A stretch of DNA of 64,000 bases from Pseudobdellovibrionaceae bacterium (lineage in GTDB: Bacteria > Bdellovibrionota > Bdellovibrionia > Bdellovibrionales > UBA1609), in the NCBI GenBank assembly GCA_020635075.1, contig JACKAM010000001.1:1612001-1676000 (forward strand), given 5' to 3'. The translations under genes and the position numbers were made by a program. The notes beneath the pieces are model-generated. The model made no database searches. It saw nothing but the letters and a program-made list of their open reading frames with translations, and had not been told where the DNA came from. Positions 42,931 to 51,786 of this stretch are shown in pieces (the first letter of the stretch is position 1; each line of letters opens with the position of its first letter).

Positions 42931-44706
42931 TTATCTTTCGTAAGACTTGAACAGCTTGAAATCACTCTGTTGGAGGGTGATTTCCTTGGTGGTCATTTCC
43001 AGATTGTAGTGGTGATAGTAAAGAGTTCCTGTGCCATGGGGGTCTTCAAAGTCAGTGGCAATGTAGTAGAGCATAATGACGTTTTCATTGGGCTCGTGTT
43101 TGAGGTAGGGAATATTATAGGCTGTCCCCTTACCCTTTTCCCCTTTGTAGCCCTTGTTTGCCCGATAATCAATATCGGCAACCCTGACATCATAACAAGG
43201 ATAATCCTTGTCATTGTAGCCAGCAAAATCAAACTGAATATCGTAATCGCCACGTGACTCAAAGGGATTCAAGGGGTGGCGATGCTTCAAAAACAGATCT
43301 TTCACTTCTGTATTTTGGTCATAGCGCTCGTAGAGGTTCTGAAAGTCCGTGGGGTTGATTTCCGCCGAAGGTAAACTCAGGAACTGAAAGAACTCCTGAA
43401 AGTCCAAGACTCCGTCCCCGTCACTGTCGTAGTTGAGATCATAGGTGGTCTTACCATACTGACTTTCCATGCGGTTGGTCCAATGATCGGTCGGACCGTT
43501 GGGGGACAAATTGAGGAGCAGAGCCTCCTCACAGGCATTCAAAAGGTCAAAGTCCTCGTCTTTGGTTTCGATCGCGCAGTCTTTTAGTCCCTGACGACCA
43601 CCAAAGAGGCCGTACTTCCATACAAATCCGTCAGAATAATTCTTATGCAAGGAGTGTCGTTGCGTGGGATCAAATCGGCCTCCCTGAAAAAAGCGATCCA
43701 GGTCCGCTTTATAAATCGAGTTAAAACTCACCTCATCTTTGTCACACAATCCATCACTGTCTGAATCCACATCCACGCTGCCGTCCATGCAGAAACCTGA
43801 GTTGAGGTTGTAGACATGAAGGCGATCATTTTTGACAGTAATGGGCTTGGCTTTGAAACCACCGAGAAGAGACTGAAAATCCAATTGCTCACCGGCACTC
43901 ACATCAATAAAGGAACCCTTGCCCGCATTGGCCATCAATTGCAGACCAGTCCTGGCCGTAGTCGGATTCTGAAAAGGAGCGGTTTGGTAAAAGGCTGTGT
44001 GCAGGTGAATGTCACCACTTTTTTTACCAATCAAATCAGTGATCAGGCGAATGCGGCTGTCCCCCGGGCCCGAAATGGGGGTCTCACCCAGGCTATTGAT
44101 GGGAAGACCATCGGAGACAAAAAAGACATCATAGATGTCATGGACTTCACCTTTATTATTCATTTGCTCCCGCGCGGCCAGATCATTCAAAAGAAGCCTC
44201 TCCACCTTGGCCAAAGCATCGGTATAGTTGGTTCCCAAACTGCCACTCACATCGGGGTTGCCCATAAAATTAGCCAAGGCCGTTTGCATTCCCGCCGAGT
44301 TCCCCTCTGGGGTTAGGGCCGGCTCGCCTCCGTCCTTAATGTAGGCGTCGACCACTTGACCAGAAAAGTAGATAAAACCCCAACGAAAATTAGGGTTTGA
44401 TTTATGATAGTTGTAGAAGGGCTCCATACTTCCATGACGAAAGGCCTTGGCCGGATCATTGCCTGGGTGAGCGACCCCACTGGAGGTGTGAGGACCATTA
44501 CTACCGCTCTGATCGATGACAAAAATCACATTTTGCACGACCTTCTCACCACCAGGAGAGACACAGATCTTACTGGTGACCCTTCCCAAGGAGGGGAAAT
44601 CCCGTTCCAAACCCTTAAGCCGCACATCAGAGCAGCTAAAGGACAATCCTATCAATGTCATGAAATAAACAGCCCTAAACAGGCTCCCACCCAAATTGCA
44701 CGCCAC
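42931..44706 (-). CDS. VWA-domain lipoprotein with Ca2+-binding-like loops
   Basis: The 591-residue lipoprotein has its lipidation site at C25 (LSFSC). The von Willebrand factor A domain (about 57-280) has the metal-ion-dependent adhesion site DQSGSN starting at D65, with D/S residues intact. Two EF-hand-like or thrombospondin-3-like loops occur downstream: DVDSDSDGLCDKDE (about 317-330) and YDSDGDGVLDFQE (about 421-433). It should sit on the periplasmic side of a membrane or on the surface and bind protein or polysaccharide in a Ca2+- or Mg2+-dependent manner. The GTG at 44706 has GGGAAGGG upstream. Confidence 0.85.
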   Translation of the reverse strand: MACNLGGSLFRAVYFMTLIGLSFSCSDVRLKGLERDFPSLGRVTSKICVSPGGEKVVQNVIFVIDQSGSNGPHTSSGVAHPGNDPAKAFRHGSMEPFYNYHKSNPNFRWGFIYFSGQVVDAYIKDGGEPALTPEGNSAGMQTALANFMGNPDVSGSLGTNYTDALAKVERLLLNDLAAREQMNNKGEVHDIYDVFFVSDGLPINSLGETPISGPGDSRIRLITDLIGKKSGDIHLHTAFYQTAPFQNPTTARTGLQLMANAGKGSFIDVSAGEQLDFQSLLGGFKAKPITVKNDRLHVYNLNSGFCMDGSVDVDSDSDGLCDKDEVSFNSIYKADLDRFFQGGRFDPTQRHSLHKNYSDGFVWKYGLFGGRQGLKDCAIETKDEDFDLLNACEEALLLNLSPNGPTDHWTNRMESQYGKTTYDLNYDSDGDGVLDFQEFFQFLSLPSAEINPTDFQNLYERYDQNTEVKDLFLKHRHPLNPFESRGDYDIQFDFAGYNDKDYPCYDVRVADIDYRANKGYKGEKGKGTAYNIPYLKHEPNENVIMLYYIATDFEDPHGTGTLYYHHYNLEMTTKEITLQQSDFKLFKSYER

Positions 44707-44855
44707 TTCTCTTCCCTTCCCAATAGACCCTTTTAGAGCAAAGCCAGGGCCTGCTCACCTGCAATCAGTTTCAATTTGGGATTTAGGAAATAGTGAGGCG
44801 TCTAAAAAGTAGACGTCCCTTGGCCGGAGGGAGCCTGAAAGCCACACAGCATGAC

Positions 44856-45989
44856 CTAGTGGTCTTCAACCGGGTCGAAGCAGTACTCCTGGGGCAGGTT
44901 GCGGTTGCGTCCGTGGACCTTGCCTTGCCCGAGAATGAGGGAGGTTTTTCTCGACTTCACGTCCTCTCGCCAACGGGGGATCACTCGACGCAATCGAATC
45001 TCTAGAAGGTTCAGGAGTCGCTCCTCCTCCGACCACTGTGGGTTTTGTCGCAAGAGATGGTGAAACTCATCCCAATCTGCCTTGGGAATTCCCCCGTTTT
45101 GAACAGCAATATCAAAAAAGAAAAGATAGGAGCGTCTTTGGCGAAAACCATGGGCCGTCATATAGGATTCGGCCCGCCGATGGAGATGAAGTGCTGCCTC
45201 AATTTGCAGGCTCACATATTCGGGTGACTGGGCCATCCCTTGAAAACCGTCTCTCCATCCTTGGTGGAACTTGCGTGGGTTTTCATACAAATGGGCCACG
45301 GCCCAGTCCACGGACTCCTGATTTCTACGGGTCAATAATGGCGCCAACCGAGGTTCATCCTTGGTCTCCCTTTGCTCTTTTGAGCCCCTCCTCTTTTTAC
45401 TTATGCAACTGGGGAGATCTAGGACCGATATTTCCCGATCCCAAAGGCTTTCAGAGACACTCTTTGCACCAACCACTGAGGAACTTTCCCATGCGGCAAG
45501 CATCGCTTCCATGCTGTTTAGGTCCCCTGGGGCAAAGTGCCCACGCCAAACTCCCGAATGATGATCCCGCATTCGGATCAGCAGAGGCTGTAAGGACCCT
45601 TGGCCAAAATTCTGCTGCAGGAGTCCCAGGCTCATCCCCTGACCGTCAAAGTTTGTGGAGATATTGTGCCATCCCGAGCGCCCTTCAAAACTGCCTGTAA
45701 TACTCAGAGCCAAGGCCATGTCTTCAATCTGCCGGGCCGAGAGTTCTGCTGGCCATGTGACCGAGTCGAAATTAAGATTGGAACAAATTCTCCAGGCCGG
45801 GTCCCCACCGATATCTCCCTCCGGAGGCCGATCTCCAGGAGGTGGGGTGGGATTTTCCCCCTGGGCACCTTGTCCGGAATGAACTTTAGGCCCCCCCGCT
45901 GGCTGACAGGACAGAAGTGTCAGAAGTAAGACTGTTGTGACGGGCCCCAGTCGTCTCATAGTTCTTATTAGACCCGAAATCAGGCCCAT
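44856..45989 (-). CDS. Lipoprotein with lysozyme-like domain
   Basis: The product has a lipoprotein signal peptide (lipobox LLSC, lipidated C28 from the ATG at 45989). A Pro/Gly-rich linker follows (about 30-65). The domain contains TGSFEGRSGWHN, then NFDGQGMSLGLLQQNFGQG and LQPLL, a pattern I associate with phage and bacterial lysozyme-like glycosidases, where the Glu of 'FEG' would be a good catalytic candidate. It may cut the cell wall. The start is uncertain: ATG 45959 also fits; 45989 has GGGGGGA eleven bases upstream. C-terminal residues are basic, helical and unrecognised. Confidence 0.65.
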   Translation of the reverse strand: MGLISGLIRTMRRLGPVTTVLLLTLLSCQPAGGPKVHSGQGAQGENPTPPPGDRPPEGDIGGDPAWRICSNLNFDSVTWPAELSARQIEDMALALSITGSFEGRSGWHNISTNFDGQGMSLGLLQQNFGQGSLQPLLIRMRDHHSGVWRGHFAPGDLNSMEAMLAAWESSSVVGAKSVSESLWDREISVLDLPSCISKKRRGSKEQRETKDEPRLAPLLTRRNQESVDWAVAHLYENPRKFHQGWRDGFQGMAQSPEYVSLQIEAALHLHRRAESYMTAHGFRQRRSYLFFFDIAVQNGGIPKADWDEFHHLLRQNPQWSEEERLLNLLEIRLRRVIPRWREDVKSRKTSLILGQGKVHGRNRNLPQEYCFDPVEDH

Positions 45990-46104
45990 CGGGTTGAATC
46001 CCCCCAGGGAACTGGCCCTTCTGCCAGCGGCCATCCGCAGCGCGATGGCCACTTGTCAGACTTGAGTCCAGGGGCTATGCTGGGCCCTCTCATGCGGAGG
46101 ACCC

Positions 46105-46512
46105 ATGGAAAGACTGAAAATCCCAGTTGATGAATTCACCAGCCCCACCCCTATCACCGTCGGGCCCGAACACAGTGCTGCTGATGTGGCTGAAGTTCTC
46201 AAGGAAAACGGTATTCGTCACATCCCGGTGGTGGAAGGCGAAATTCCCGTCGGAATTATTAGTGAAAGGGATTTGCGGGTTCTCAGCTCCGTGAAAGAAC
46301 TCAACTTGGTTACTGCCTCTGAAATCATGGTCCCCGATCCATTCACCGTCACTCCTGAGACGCCCCTGGATCAGGTGGTCTATGAGATGTCAGATCGCAA
46401 GATTGGCTCGGCCATTGTTCAAGATGCAGACGGCAAGATCGTCGGCATCTTCACCAACACCGACGCCCTCAATGCCCTTATCGAAATCCTCCGCGGCGTC
46501 GTCCCCAACTAA
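46105..46512 (+). CDS. Tandem CBS-domain protein
   Basis: The 135-residue cytoplasmic protein consists of two CBS motifs. The first has TVGPEHSAADVAEVLKENGIRHIPVV (here with VGIISERDL), and the second TPETPLDQVVYEMSDRKIGSAIV and VGIFTNTD. A pair makes one Bateman module that binds adenosine nucleotides or similar ligands. There is no attached enzyme domain, so it is a stand-alone sensor. GGAGG lies upstream of the ATG. It is divergent from the lysozyme-like lipoprotein and followed by a 700-bp stretch of repeats. Confidence 0.9.
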   Translation: MERLKIPVDEFTSPTPITVGPEHSAADVAEVLKENGIRHIPVVEGEIPVGIISERDLRVLSSVKELNLVTASEIMVPDPFTVTPETPLDQVVYEMSDRKIGSAIVQDADGKIVGIFTNTDALNALIEILRGVVPN

Positions 46513-46547
46513 ACTCAGATATCAGATATCCGATATCGGACCCTTTG

Positions 46548-46842
46548 CGCCGGAGACGCACCCTTTTCACCACCCTCCAATCTTTTGACTGGTCAAAAGG
46601 GTTCAGATGCAAGGCAGAGGGCCATTGTCGAACGGAGGCGTACTTACTTGTACGTTGGAGTGAGACAATGGCCTGATAACGCAGCAGATGGACCCTTTTC
46701 ACCTCCCTCAAATCTTCTGACTCGTCAAAAGGGTGCAGATCCAAGGCAAACGGGATTGAGCGAGAGTAGGCGTGCTTGTCTGCACGTTGGAGCGAGCGAA
46801 ATCCCGTTTAACGCAGGAGATGCACCCTTTTCACGAGTCAGA
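46548..46842. repeat. Cluster of structured palindromic repeats (two full units plus a remnant)
   Basis: Each unit starts with AAAAGGGT and ends with ACCCTTTT, and contains the constant parts CAGATnCAAGGC, CGTRC...GYACGTTGGAG and CGCAGnAGATG. Unit 1 spans about 46591-46703 with the inner stem GGCCATTGTC / GACAATGGCC. Unit 2 spans about 46717-46841 with AAACGGGATT / AATCCCGTTT. A remnant (46548-46588) has only the right-hand end. The stems differ between units while staying paired. Confidence 0.85.
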
Positions 46843-46859
46843 AAAGAGACCCGCTCGGT

Positions 46860-46902
46860 GGTAGGATAAAAGGTAGGAATGTATTGGTAGGATTTTGGTA
46901 GG
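46860..46902. repeat. Four phased GGTAGG direct repeats
   Basis: GGTAGG occurs at 46860, 46872, 46886 and 46897, at spacings of 12, 14 and 11 bp, in the gene-free stretch after the palindromic repeats. Function unknown; protein binding sites on one DNA face are possible. Confidence 0.5.
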
Positions 46903-46927
46903 TGAGCGAGTCCGTCCTTCTCCAACG

Positions 46928-46966
46928 GACCCGCTCATAGGAAGATCAGACGAGTCGGGTCTTTTT
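46928..46966 (+). terminator. Weak terminator-like hairpin
   Basis: GACCCG (46928-46933) pairs with CGGGTC (46956-46961) and is followed by TTTTT. The 22-nt loop is long, so this is tentative. Confidence 0.3.
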
Positions 46967-47217
46967 ACTTGGCTGCTAATCCCCTCAGACCTGGCAGCCA
47001 CTTCTTTTTCCCCCCAGGGCTAGGTTCCCCTCCAACCCTTCGAGAACAGTTATGCCCCATGCAGATAATAAAATCCACTCATCCCGTTGACAGCATGGGC
47101 GGGTTTTTGTCAAAGCCGATATAAGATTTAATTAGTTATATTCATTACTTAGGATAATAATTCGGGGCCAGGTAAAAACCTCTCGCAAACCGAACGGTCG
47201 TGCGCTAAACTGGCTCT

Positions 47218-47826
47218 ATGAGGGGTTCGGATACACGCAGCCAAATCATTAAGACAGCCATCCGCCTGGCGAGCCGCGAGGGCCTTGAGGCTATTTCCAT
47301 CGGCAAGATTGCCACTAAGGTGGGAATGTCGAAGAGTGGTTTGTTTGGTCACTTTAAGTCCAAAGAAAACCTGCAACTGGAAATCCTGCAGACCGTGGCC
47401 GATCGTTTTGCCAAACGAGTTTTTGTGCCGGCGATGAAGGAGCCTCGGGGCCTGCCCCGTCTCCAAGCCATTCATCAAAATTGGCTCAAGTGGGTCCAAG
47501 GTAGCCAAGAGCTGCCGGGAGGCTGTCTACTTATTGCTGCTGCCAGTGAAATGGATGATCAGCCAGGACCGCTCAAAGATCATCTTAAGAAGATGCAGTT
47601 GTTGTTGATTGAAAATCTGCAAAAGGCCGCCCAGATTGCCAAAGACGAAGGGCACTTCCATGCCCAGGTGGATGTGGAGAGGATGGGCTGGTATTGGTAT
47701 TCATTGATTCTTGGCTATCATCATTACAAACGACTACTCAATCACCCGCGCGCTGATGAATTCGCGGAACATGCCTTTGCTGAGTTTCTGCAAAGATGCC
47801 AAGCTAAAAAGGGGGATATTGCATGA
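47218..47826 (+). CDS. TetR-family transcriptional regulator
   Basis: The 202-residue protein has an N-terminal helix-turn-helix typical of TetR: TRSQIIKTAIRLASREGLEAISIGKIA then MSKSGLFGHFKSKENL (about residues 6-53). The rest is a helical ligand-binding domain. It probably represses its own operon with the downstream alpha/beta hydrolase and thiolase in response to a fatty acid or acyl-CoA, given the partners. The next gene overlaps its stop by 4 bp (ATGA), so the three genes form one transcript. Upstream are palindromic repeats. Confidence 0.92.
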   Translation: MRGSDTRSQIIKTAIRLASREGLEAISIGKIATKVGMSKSGLFGHFKSKENLQLEILQTVADRFAKRVFVPAMKEPRGLPRLQAIHQNWLKWVQGSQELPGGCLLIAAASEMDDQPGPLKDHLKKMQLLLIENLQKAAQIAKDEGHFHAQVDVERMGWYWYSLILGYHHYKRLLNHPRADEFAEHAFAEFLQRCQAKKGDIA

Positions 47827-48662
47827 ACAAGGAGATGATGAAATTTGGTCTTCATATGGCTGCCCTGATTGCCCCGGACTTTACACTCAAAAAACTGGGC
47901 GAACATATGCAAAGACCCAAGCCCTACCCGACGCGTATTCGTGAGCGAGTGGTGTTAGCCCAGGCTTTGGAGTTCAAGATTCCATTTGGCTCACAAAAGG
48001 TGACCGGCTGGAGTTGGGGCACGAGTCCCAGGCAGGTCCTCCTTCTTCATGGTTGGGGTGGACGAGGCATTCAACTGCGGCACTTCATTGCTCCCCTCTT
48101 GGCCCAGGGCTACCGAGTGGTGGTGATTGATTTTCCTGCCCACGGGGATTCTCAGGGCGAAAGAACTCACTTGTGGGAGTGGGTCCAGGTCATTCAGGAG
48201 GTCTGCAAACACTGGGGGCCCTTCGATGGAGCGATTGGCCACTCCTTTGGCGGCACAGCTCTCACCAACGCCCTTCGGCGCGGAGCACCTATTGGTCGTG
48301 CCTCTTTGGTGGCGCCCATGGGCAATTTGCCGGTGAGTTTTGATTCCTGGCTCAGTGAATGGGACCTCACTCCCCCACTGCGCCGTCTGGTGCAAGAGGG
48401 ATTTAGTGAGCTGGTAGGTGTGGAAATGGAAGACCTGTCGCCTCAACACTTTGCCTTGGAGCTGAAAACCCCTGTACTTCTCGTCCATGACACTCAGGAC
48501 CCAGATATCCCTCATAGCCAAAGTGACCAACTCAAGCAAAAGTGGTATGGTGCCAAATTATTGTCGACTGAAAACCTGGGACACTTCAAAATACTGAAGG
48601 ACCCCAAGGTCATTAATGAAATCATCGGGTTTATTTCTCAAGCAGAGGAGGAAGTAGCATGA
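47823..48662 (+). CDS. Alpha/beta hydrolase
   Basis: The 279-residue cytoplasmic protein is an alpha/beta-hydrolase. The oxyanion-hole segment LLLHGWGGRG, a second VVVIDFPAHGDSQG, and the nucleophile elbow GHSFGGTA (about 150) with the serine are visible. The acid is likely in VHDTQDPDIP and the histidine in ENLGHFKIL (about 255). It is co-transcribed with the TetR regulator (4-bp overlap) and the thiolase (4-bp overlap), so its substrate may be an ester or thioester in fatty-acid metabolism. Confidence 0.88.
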   Translation: MNKEMMKFGLHMAALIAPDFTLKKLGEHMQRPKPYPTRIRERVVLAQALEFKIPFGSQKVTGWSWGTSPRQVLLLHGWGGRGIQLRHFIAPLLAQGYRVVVIDFPAHGDSQGERTHLWEWVQVIQEVCKHWGPFDGAIGHSFGGTALTNALRRGAPIGRASLVAPMGNLPVSFDSWLSEWDLTPPLRRLVQEGFSELVGVEMEDLSPQHFALELKTPVLLVHDTQDPDIPHSQSDQLKQKWYGAKLLSTENLGHFKILKDPKVINEIIGFISQAEEEVA

Positions 48663-49936
48663 GTCCGCGACGTGTGGCAGTCATCGGTGGAGTTCGAATT
48701 CCCTTTGCCCGCAGTATGGGTAAGTATATGGGACACAGCAATCAGGATCTCATGACCTTTGTTCTTCAGACTTTGGTGAATAAATTCAACCTTCGCGACG
48801 AAGTCCTGGGCGATGTCGCTCTTGGCGCTGTCCTCAAGCATTCGGCAGATTTTAACCTGGCCCGTGAATGCACCATGGGCAGCGGTCTCTCGGCCATGAC
48901 TCCGGCCTATGATGTCCAGCAGGCCTGCGGCACCAGTCTTGAGGCCGCTATCCTCGTCGGCAACAAAATCGCCCTTGGGCAGATCGATGCCGGTATCGCT
49001 GGCGGAACAGACACCAATAGTGATCTTCCCATCGTGTTCAGCCGCAAGTTCAGCCACCGCCTGGTACGTAGCGTGAGTGGTCGGTCAACCATGGCAAAGC
49101 TCAAGCCCTGGATGAGCCTCAATCCTAAAGAGCTTTTTCCTGTCGCTCCCGGAGTTCTTGAACCCCGAACCAAAATGAGCATGGGACAGAGTTGCGAAGT
49201 GATGGCCAAGCAGTGGGGAATCACCCGCGAGGAGCAAGATGAACTGGCTTTTCGCAGCCACCAAAACGGGGCCAAGGCCTACGAAGAGGGTTTTTTTAAT
49301 GATTTGATTGTTCCCTACAATAATGTGACGATGGACAATAATCTACGGGGCGATACCTCTGTGGAAAAACTCTCCAGCCTTAAACCTGCCTTTGACCGCA
49401 AAAGTGGCAAGGGCACACTGACGGCTGGTAACTCCACACCCCTAACGGATGGCGCTTCAGCTGTGCTCCTCGCCAGTGAAGAATGGGCAAAGGCTAAAGG
49501 CCTTCCGATCACCGCCTATTTGACCTTTGCCCAAACGGCGGCGGTCGATTACGTGAATGACGAAGGACTTCTGATGGCGCCTGCCTATGCCGTCCCTAAG
49601 CTTTTGAAACAAGCGGGAATGAAGCTGCAGGATTTTGATTACTATGAAATTCATGAAGCCTTTGCCGCTCAAACCCTTTGCACTTTAAAGGCCTGGGAGT
49701 CAGCCGACTTCTGCCGCAACAAACTGGGGCTCGATGCGCCCTTGGGGAGCATTGACCGCAGTAAGTTAAATGTGAAGGGTGGCAGCGTCGCCTTAGGGCA
49801 TCCTTTTGCAGCAACCGGAACTCGCATTGTGGCGACTCTCGCGAAGCTCCTCAAGGGTCAACCAGGTAAGAAGGGTTTGATTTCTATCTGTACAGCGGGC
49901 GGTATGGGTGTCACCGCCATCATGGAAGGCGCTTAA
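48659..49936 (+). CDS. Acetyl-CoA C-acyltransferase (thiolase, FadI/FadA-like)
   Basis: The 425-residue enzyme joins or splits acyl-CoA chains by CoA-dependent thiolysis. The acylated cysteine is in QACGTS (about 90), the histidine in VALGHPFAATG (about 381), and the second cysteine in CTAGGMG (about 411), so the full thiolase set is present. The size and the FadI-type signature suggest beta-oxidation or biosynthetic 3-ketoacyl-CoA thiolase. It is the last gene of the TetR operon. A 3-hydroxyacyl-CoA dehydrogenase partner is absent here, so the pathway is incomplete in this window. A hairpin follows. Confidence 0.92.
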   Translation: MSPRRVAVIGGVRIPFARSMGKYMGHSNQDLMTFVLQTLVNKFNLRDEVLGDVALGAVLKHSADFNLARECTMGSGLSAMTPAYDVQQACGTSLEAAILVGNKIALGQIDAGIAGGTDTNSDLPIVFSRKFSHRLVRSVSGRSTMAKLKPWMSLNPKELFPVAPGVLEPRTKMSMGQSCEVMAKQWGITREEQDELAFRSHQNGAKAYEEGFFNDLIVPYNNVTMDNNLRGDTSVEKLSSLKPAFDRKSGKGTLTAGNSTPLTDGASAVLLASEEWAKAKGLPITAYLTFAQTAAVDYVNDEGLLMAPAYAVPKLLKQAGMKLQDFDYYEIHEAFAAQTLCTLKAWESADFCRNKLGLDAPLGSIDRSKLNVKGGSVALGHPFAATGTRIVATLAKLLKGQPGKKGLISICTAGGMGVTAIMEGA

Positions 49937-49949
49937 GATCCTCTCAGCC

Positions 49950-49974
49950 AGGCGGCCGAGTTCTCAGGCCGCCT
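49950..49974. terminator. GC-rich hairpin between converging genes
   Basis: AGGCGGCC (49950-49957) and GGCCGCCT (49967-49974), with a 9-nt loop, lie between the thiolase end and the response regulator end, partly inside the latter's last codons. No strong T-run, but it may block read-through from both sides. Confidence 0.4.
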
Positions 49975-50347
49975 TAAACTTGGCGATGGCTTTTTCCACT
50001 TCGGCGAACAATTCCGCAAAATCAATGGGCTTGCTGAGCACACACTCAGCCCCTTTTTCCACCAGGCTCTCTTCTTCAGCTGTGCTAAATCCAGTGATCA
50101 AGATCACAGGGGGGATTGATGGGTCCATGGCTTTGACCGACATCAACAGTTCCACACCATTGCCGTTGGGCATACGAATATCTGAGACGATCAGGTCGAT
50201 GGCGTTCTTATTGGCTTTGACAATCTCCACTGCATCCCGGCCACCGCTGGCTTCTAGACAGTTGTAGTCTTCCATTTCAAACAAGTCCTTTAGAGACTCG
50301 CGACAAATGGGATCGTCTTCCACAATCAATACGGTTTTCTGTGACAT
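49964..50347 (-). CDS. Single-domain response regulator
   Basis: The 127-residue protein is a bare receiver: acidic pair E10-D11-D12 in VLIVEDDP, phosphoacceptor D56 in VSDIRMPNGNG, conserved T85 in ILITGFST and K106 in LSKPIDF. All needed residues are present. With no output domain it works by binding or by phosphorelay. The histidine kinase gene ends 11 bp upstream, so the pair is coded as one signalling unit, with a V4R protein at the head of the operon. Confidence 0.95.
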   Translation of the reverse strand: MSQKTVLIVEDDPICRESLKDLFEMEDYNCLEASGGRDAVEIVKANKNAIDLIVSDIRMPNGNGVELLMSVKAMDPSIPPVILITGFSTAEEESLVEKGAECVLSKPIDFAELFAEVEKAIAKFKAA

Positions 50348-50358
50348 GGCGACACTCC

Positions 50359-51786
50359 TTAAGCGGCTAGGCTTTCGGCCTGAGACCGGGGTAACACAAT
50401 CCTAAAACAAGTATTGGGGATGTCCTCGCGAATTTCAAGAATTCCCCCGTGGGCACGGATGATACTGGTCGAAATGGACAGTCCCAAGCCGGTTCCCGAG
50501 TCCTTGTCTTTGGTCGTAAAGAAGGGCTCTAAGATCTTCTTTTTGATGTCCGCTGGTAATCCTGGGCCTGAGTCACAGACCTCAATGTAGATCTGATTGT
50601 CACCCAAGACTCCGCCACGGATTTCCAGCCAGGGCTCTTTTTGGTCCTTAATGGCATCCACGGCATTCTTCATCAGATTCACCAGGACCTGCTGCAATTG
50701 CACCGAACGGCAGTCGATCTCACCCAGGTCTGCAAGCTTCAACATAAATTTTACTTCGTGACGCATGATTAAGTGCTTAACCAAGGTATGTGCTTGAAGC
50801 ACCAGATCCTGCACGCCCACGCTCTCGAATGCCATATGTTGATCAGGTCGAGCCATATTCAATAGATTTTTGATAATTCCGGCAATCAAGGTGGTGGTCT
50901 CTGAAATTCTCCCGGCAACGGTCATGATCTGCTCAGGCTTAATGGTTTCCGCCTTGCGCTTTAGAATTTGAGTCGAGTATTCGATGGAGGCCAATGGGGT
51001 GTTGATCTCGTGAGCAATACCCGCTGACACTTCACCTAATGTCACAAGACTGGCCGCCTTGCTCATAAACTCTTGGGCCTCGTTGACCTGCGATTGGAGT
51101 TTTTCTTGTTCGGTCTTATCTGAAGCCGATAGAAAGATGTATTGAAGCTCGCCATTCAAATATAGCGGATGACCTTTCATATCCAATACCTTGCCATTGA
51201 TCTTCCAGGTACGGTGAAGTTGGCTCGCTCTATTGGTACGAGCATTGTCAATGAAGTAGGCCAGGTCACTGGCTTCATCAATTGATAGGAAATCACTGAG
51301 GCTTCGCCCTAGGAGCCCATCCCGGCTATAGAGAACGCCATGGTTCGTGCGCAAATCAAAAAGAGCTGGTACGGGAACCGACAATTCTGAGATTGTCCCA
51401 TCGGGAAGCAAAAAGATAAGGCCATCGGCAAAGCTGCGGGTGAGGGCTTCAAAAAAGGAAGCTCGCCGCTTGAGGGTTTCAATCGGCGAATCCAAATGAC
51501 TGGTGATTTCCTTACCGCGCAAGTGAATGTGGCCGTTCTCCTTAGTGCCTTTGACCAGATAATGGGCTTCTTCATGGTTGAGCACCAAATCTAAGGGGCC
51601 TTCGAAACTTCTTTGATCGTGGCCCACACTCCAGCGCAATAGGTACAGACCTGTGCGTTTACCCAGTGGCGAAATGGCTTTAGGAAATTCAGATCCTGCA
51701 GCCAGATCGCCGGGACTCAAACCCGAAACAGGGATAAAGTTCACAACCTTCAAACGCTTATCTAAGACAATTTCAAATTCCTTCAC
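50359..51786 (-). CDS. Cytoplasmic PAS histidine kinase of the V4R operon
   Basis: The 475-residue product lacks membrane helices. An unrecognised N-terminal domain (1-100) precedes a PAS-like domain (about 110-225). The phosphoacceptor helix has H259 in AGIAHEINTPL. The ATPase domain keeps the N box (LVNLMKNAVDAI), G1 (VCDSGPGLP), F box (EPFFTTK) and G2 (GTGLGLS). It phosphorylates the receiver encoded 11 bp downstream. Its start overlaps the stop of the 100-residue protein gene (4 bp). The upstream V4R protein and the small protein may feed it the signal. Confidence 0.93.
   Translation of the reverse strand: MKEFEIVLDKRLKVVNFIPVSGLSPGDLAAGSEFPKAISPLGKRTGLYLLRWSVGHDQRSFEGPLDLVLNHEEAHYLVKGTKENGHIHLRGKEITSHLDSPIETLKRRASFFEALTRSFADGLIFLLPDGTISELSVPVPALFDLRTNHGVLYSRDGLLGRSLSDFLSIDEASDLAYFIDNARTNRASQLHRTWKINGKVLDMKGHPLYLNGELQYIFLSASDKTEQEKLQSQVNEAQEFMSKAASLVTLGEVSAGIAHEINTPLASIEYSTQILKRKAETIKPEQIMTVAGRISETTTLIAGIIKNLLNMARPDQHMAFESVGVQDLVLQAHTLVKHLIMRHEVKFMLKLADLGEIDCRSVQLQQVLVNLMKNAVDAIKDQKEPWLEIRGGVLGDNQIYIEVCDSGPGLPADIKKKILEPFFTTKDKDSGTGLGLSISTSIIRAHGGILEIREDIPNTCFRIVLPRSQAESLAA

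Larger units (their letters stand above)
46513..47217. other. 705-bp gene-free region holding structured repeats
   Basis: From left to right: a short palindromic AT-rich stretch (GATATC motifs, 46517-46540), the structured hairpin repeat cluster (46548-46842), four phased GGTAGG repeats (46860-46902), a weak terminator-like hairpin (46928-46966), and about 250 bp before the TetR gene with nothing recognisable apart from TTGACA/TTGTCAA elements near 47087-47113. No credible coding frame is seen here. Confidence 0.7.

Noticed and set aside
46548..46842. CRISPR array
   Set aside because: Only two full units, each itself a long palindrome with internal variable stems rather than short direct repeats with unique spacers; no cas genes.
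46585..46925. Short frames in the repeat cluster
   Set aside because: They consist of repeated palindromic DNA, read through in several frames; no coding signs.
47087..47125. TTGACA with TATAAG as a sigma-70 promoter for the TetR gene
   Set aside because: The spacing between the two hexamers is 27 bp, too long for a standard promoter.
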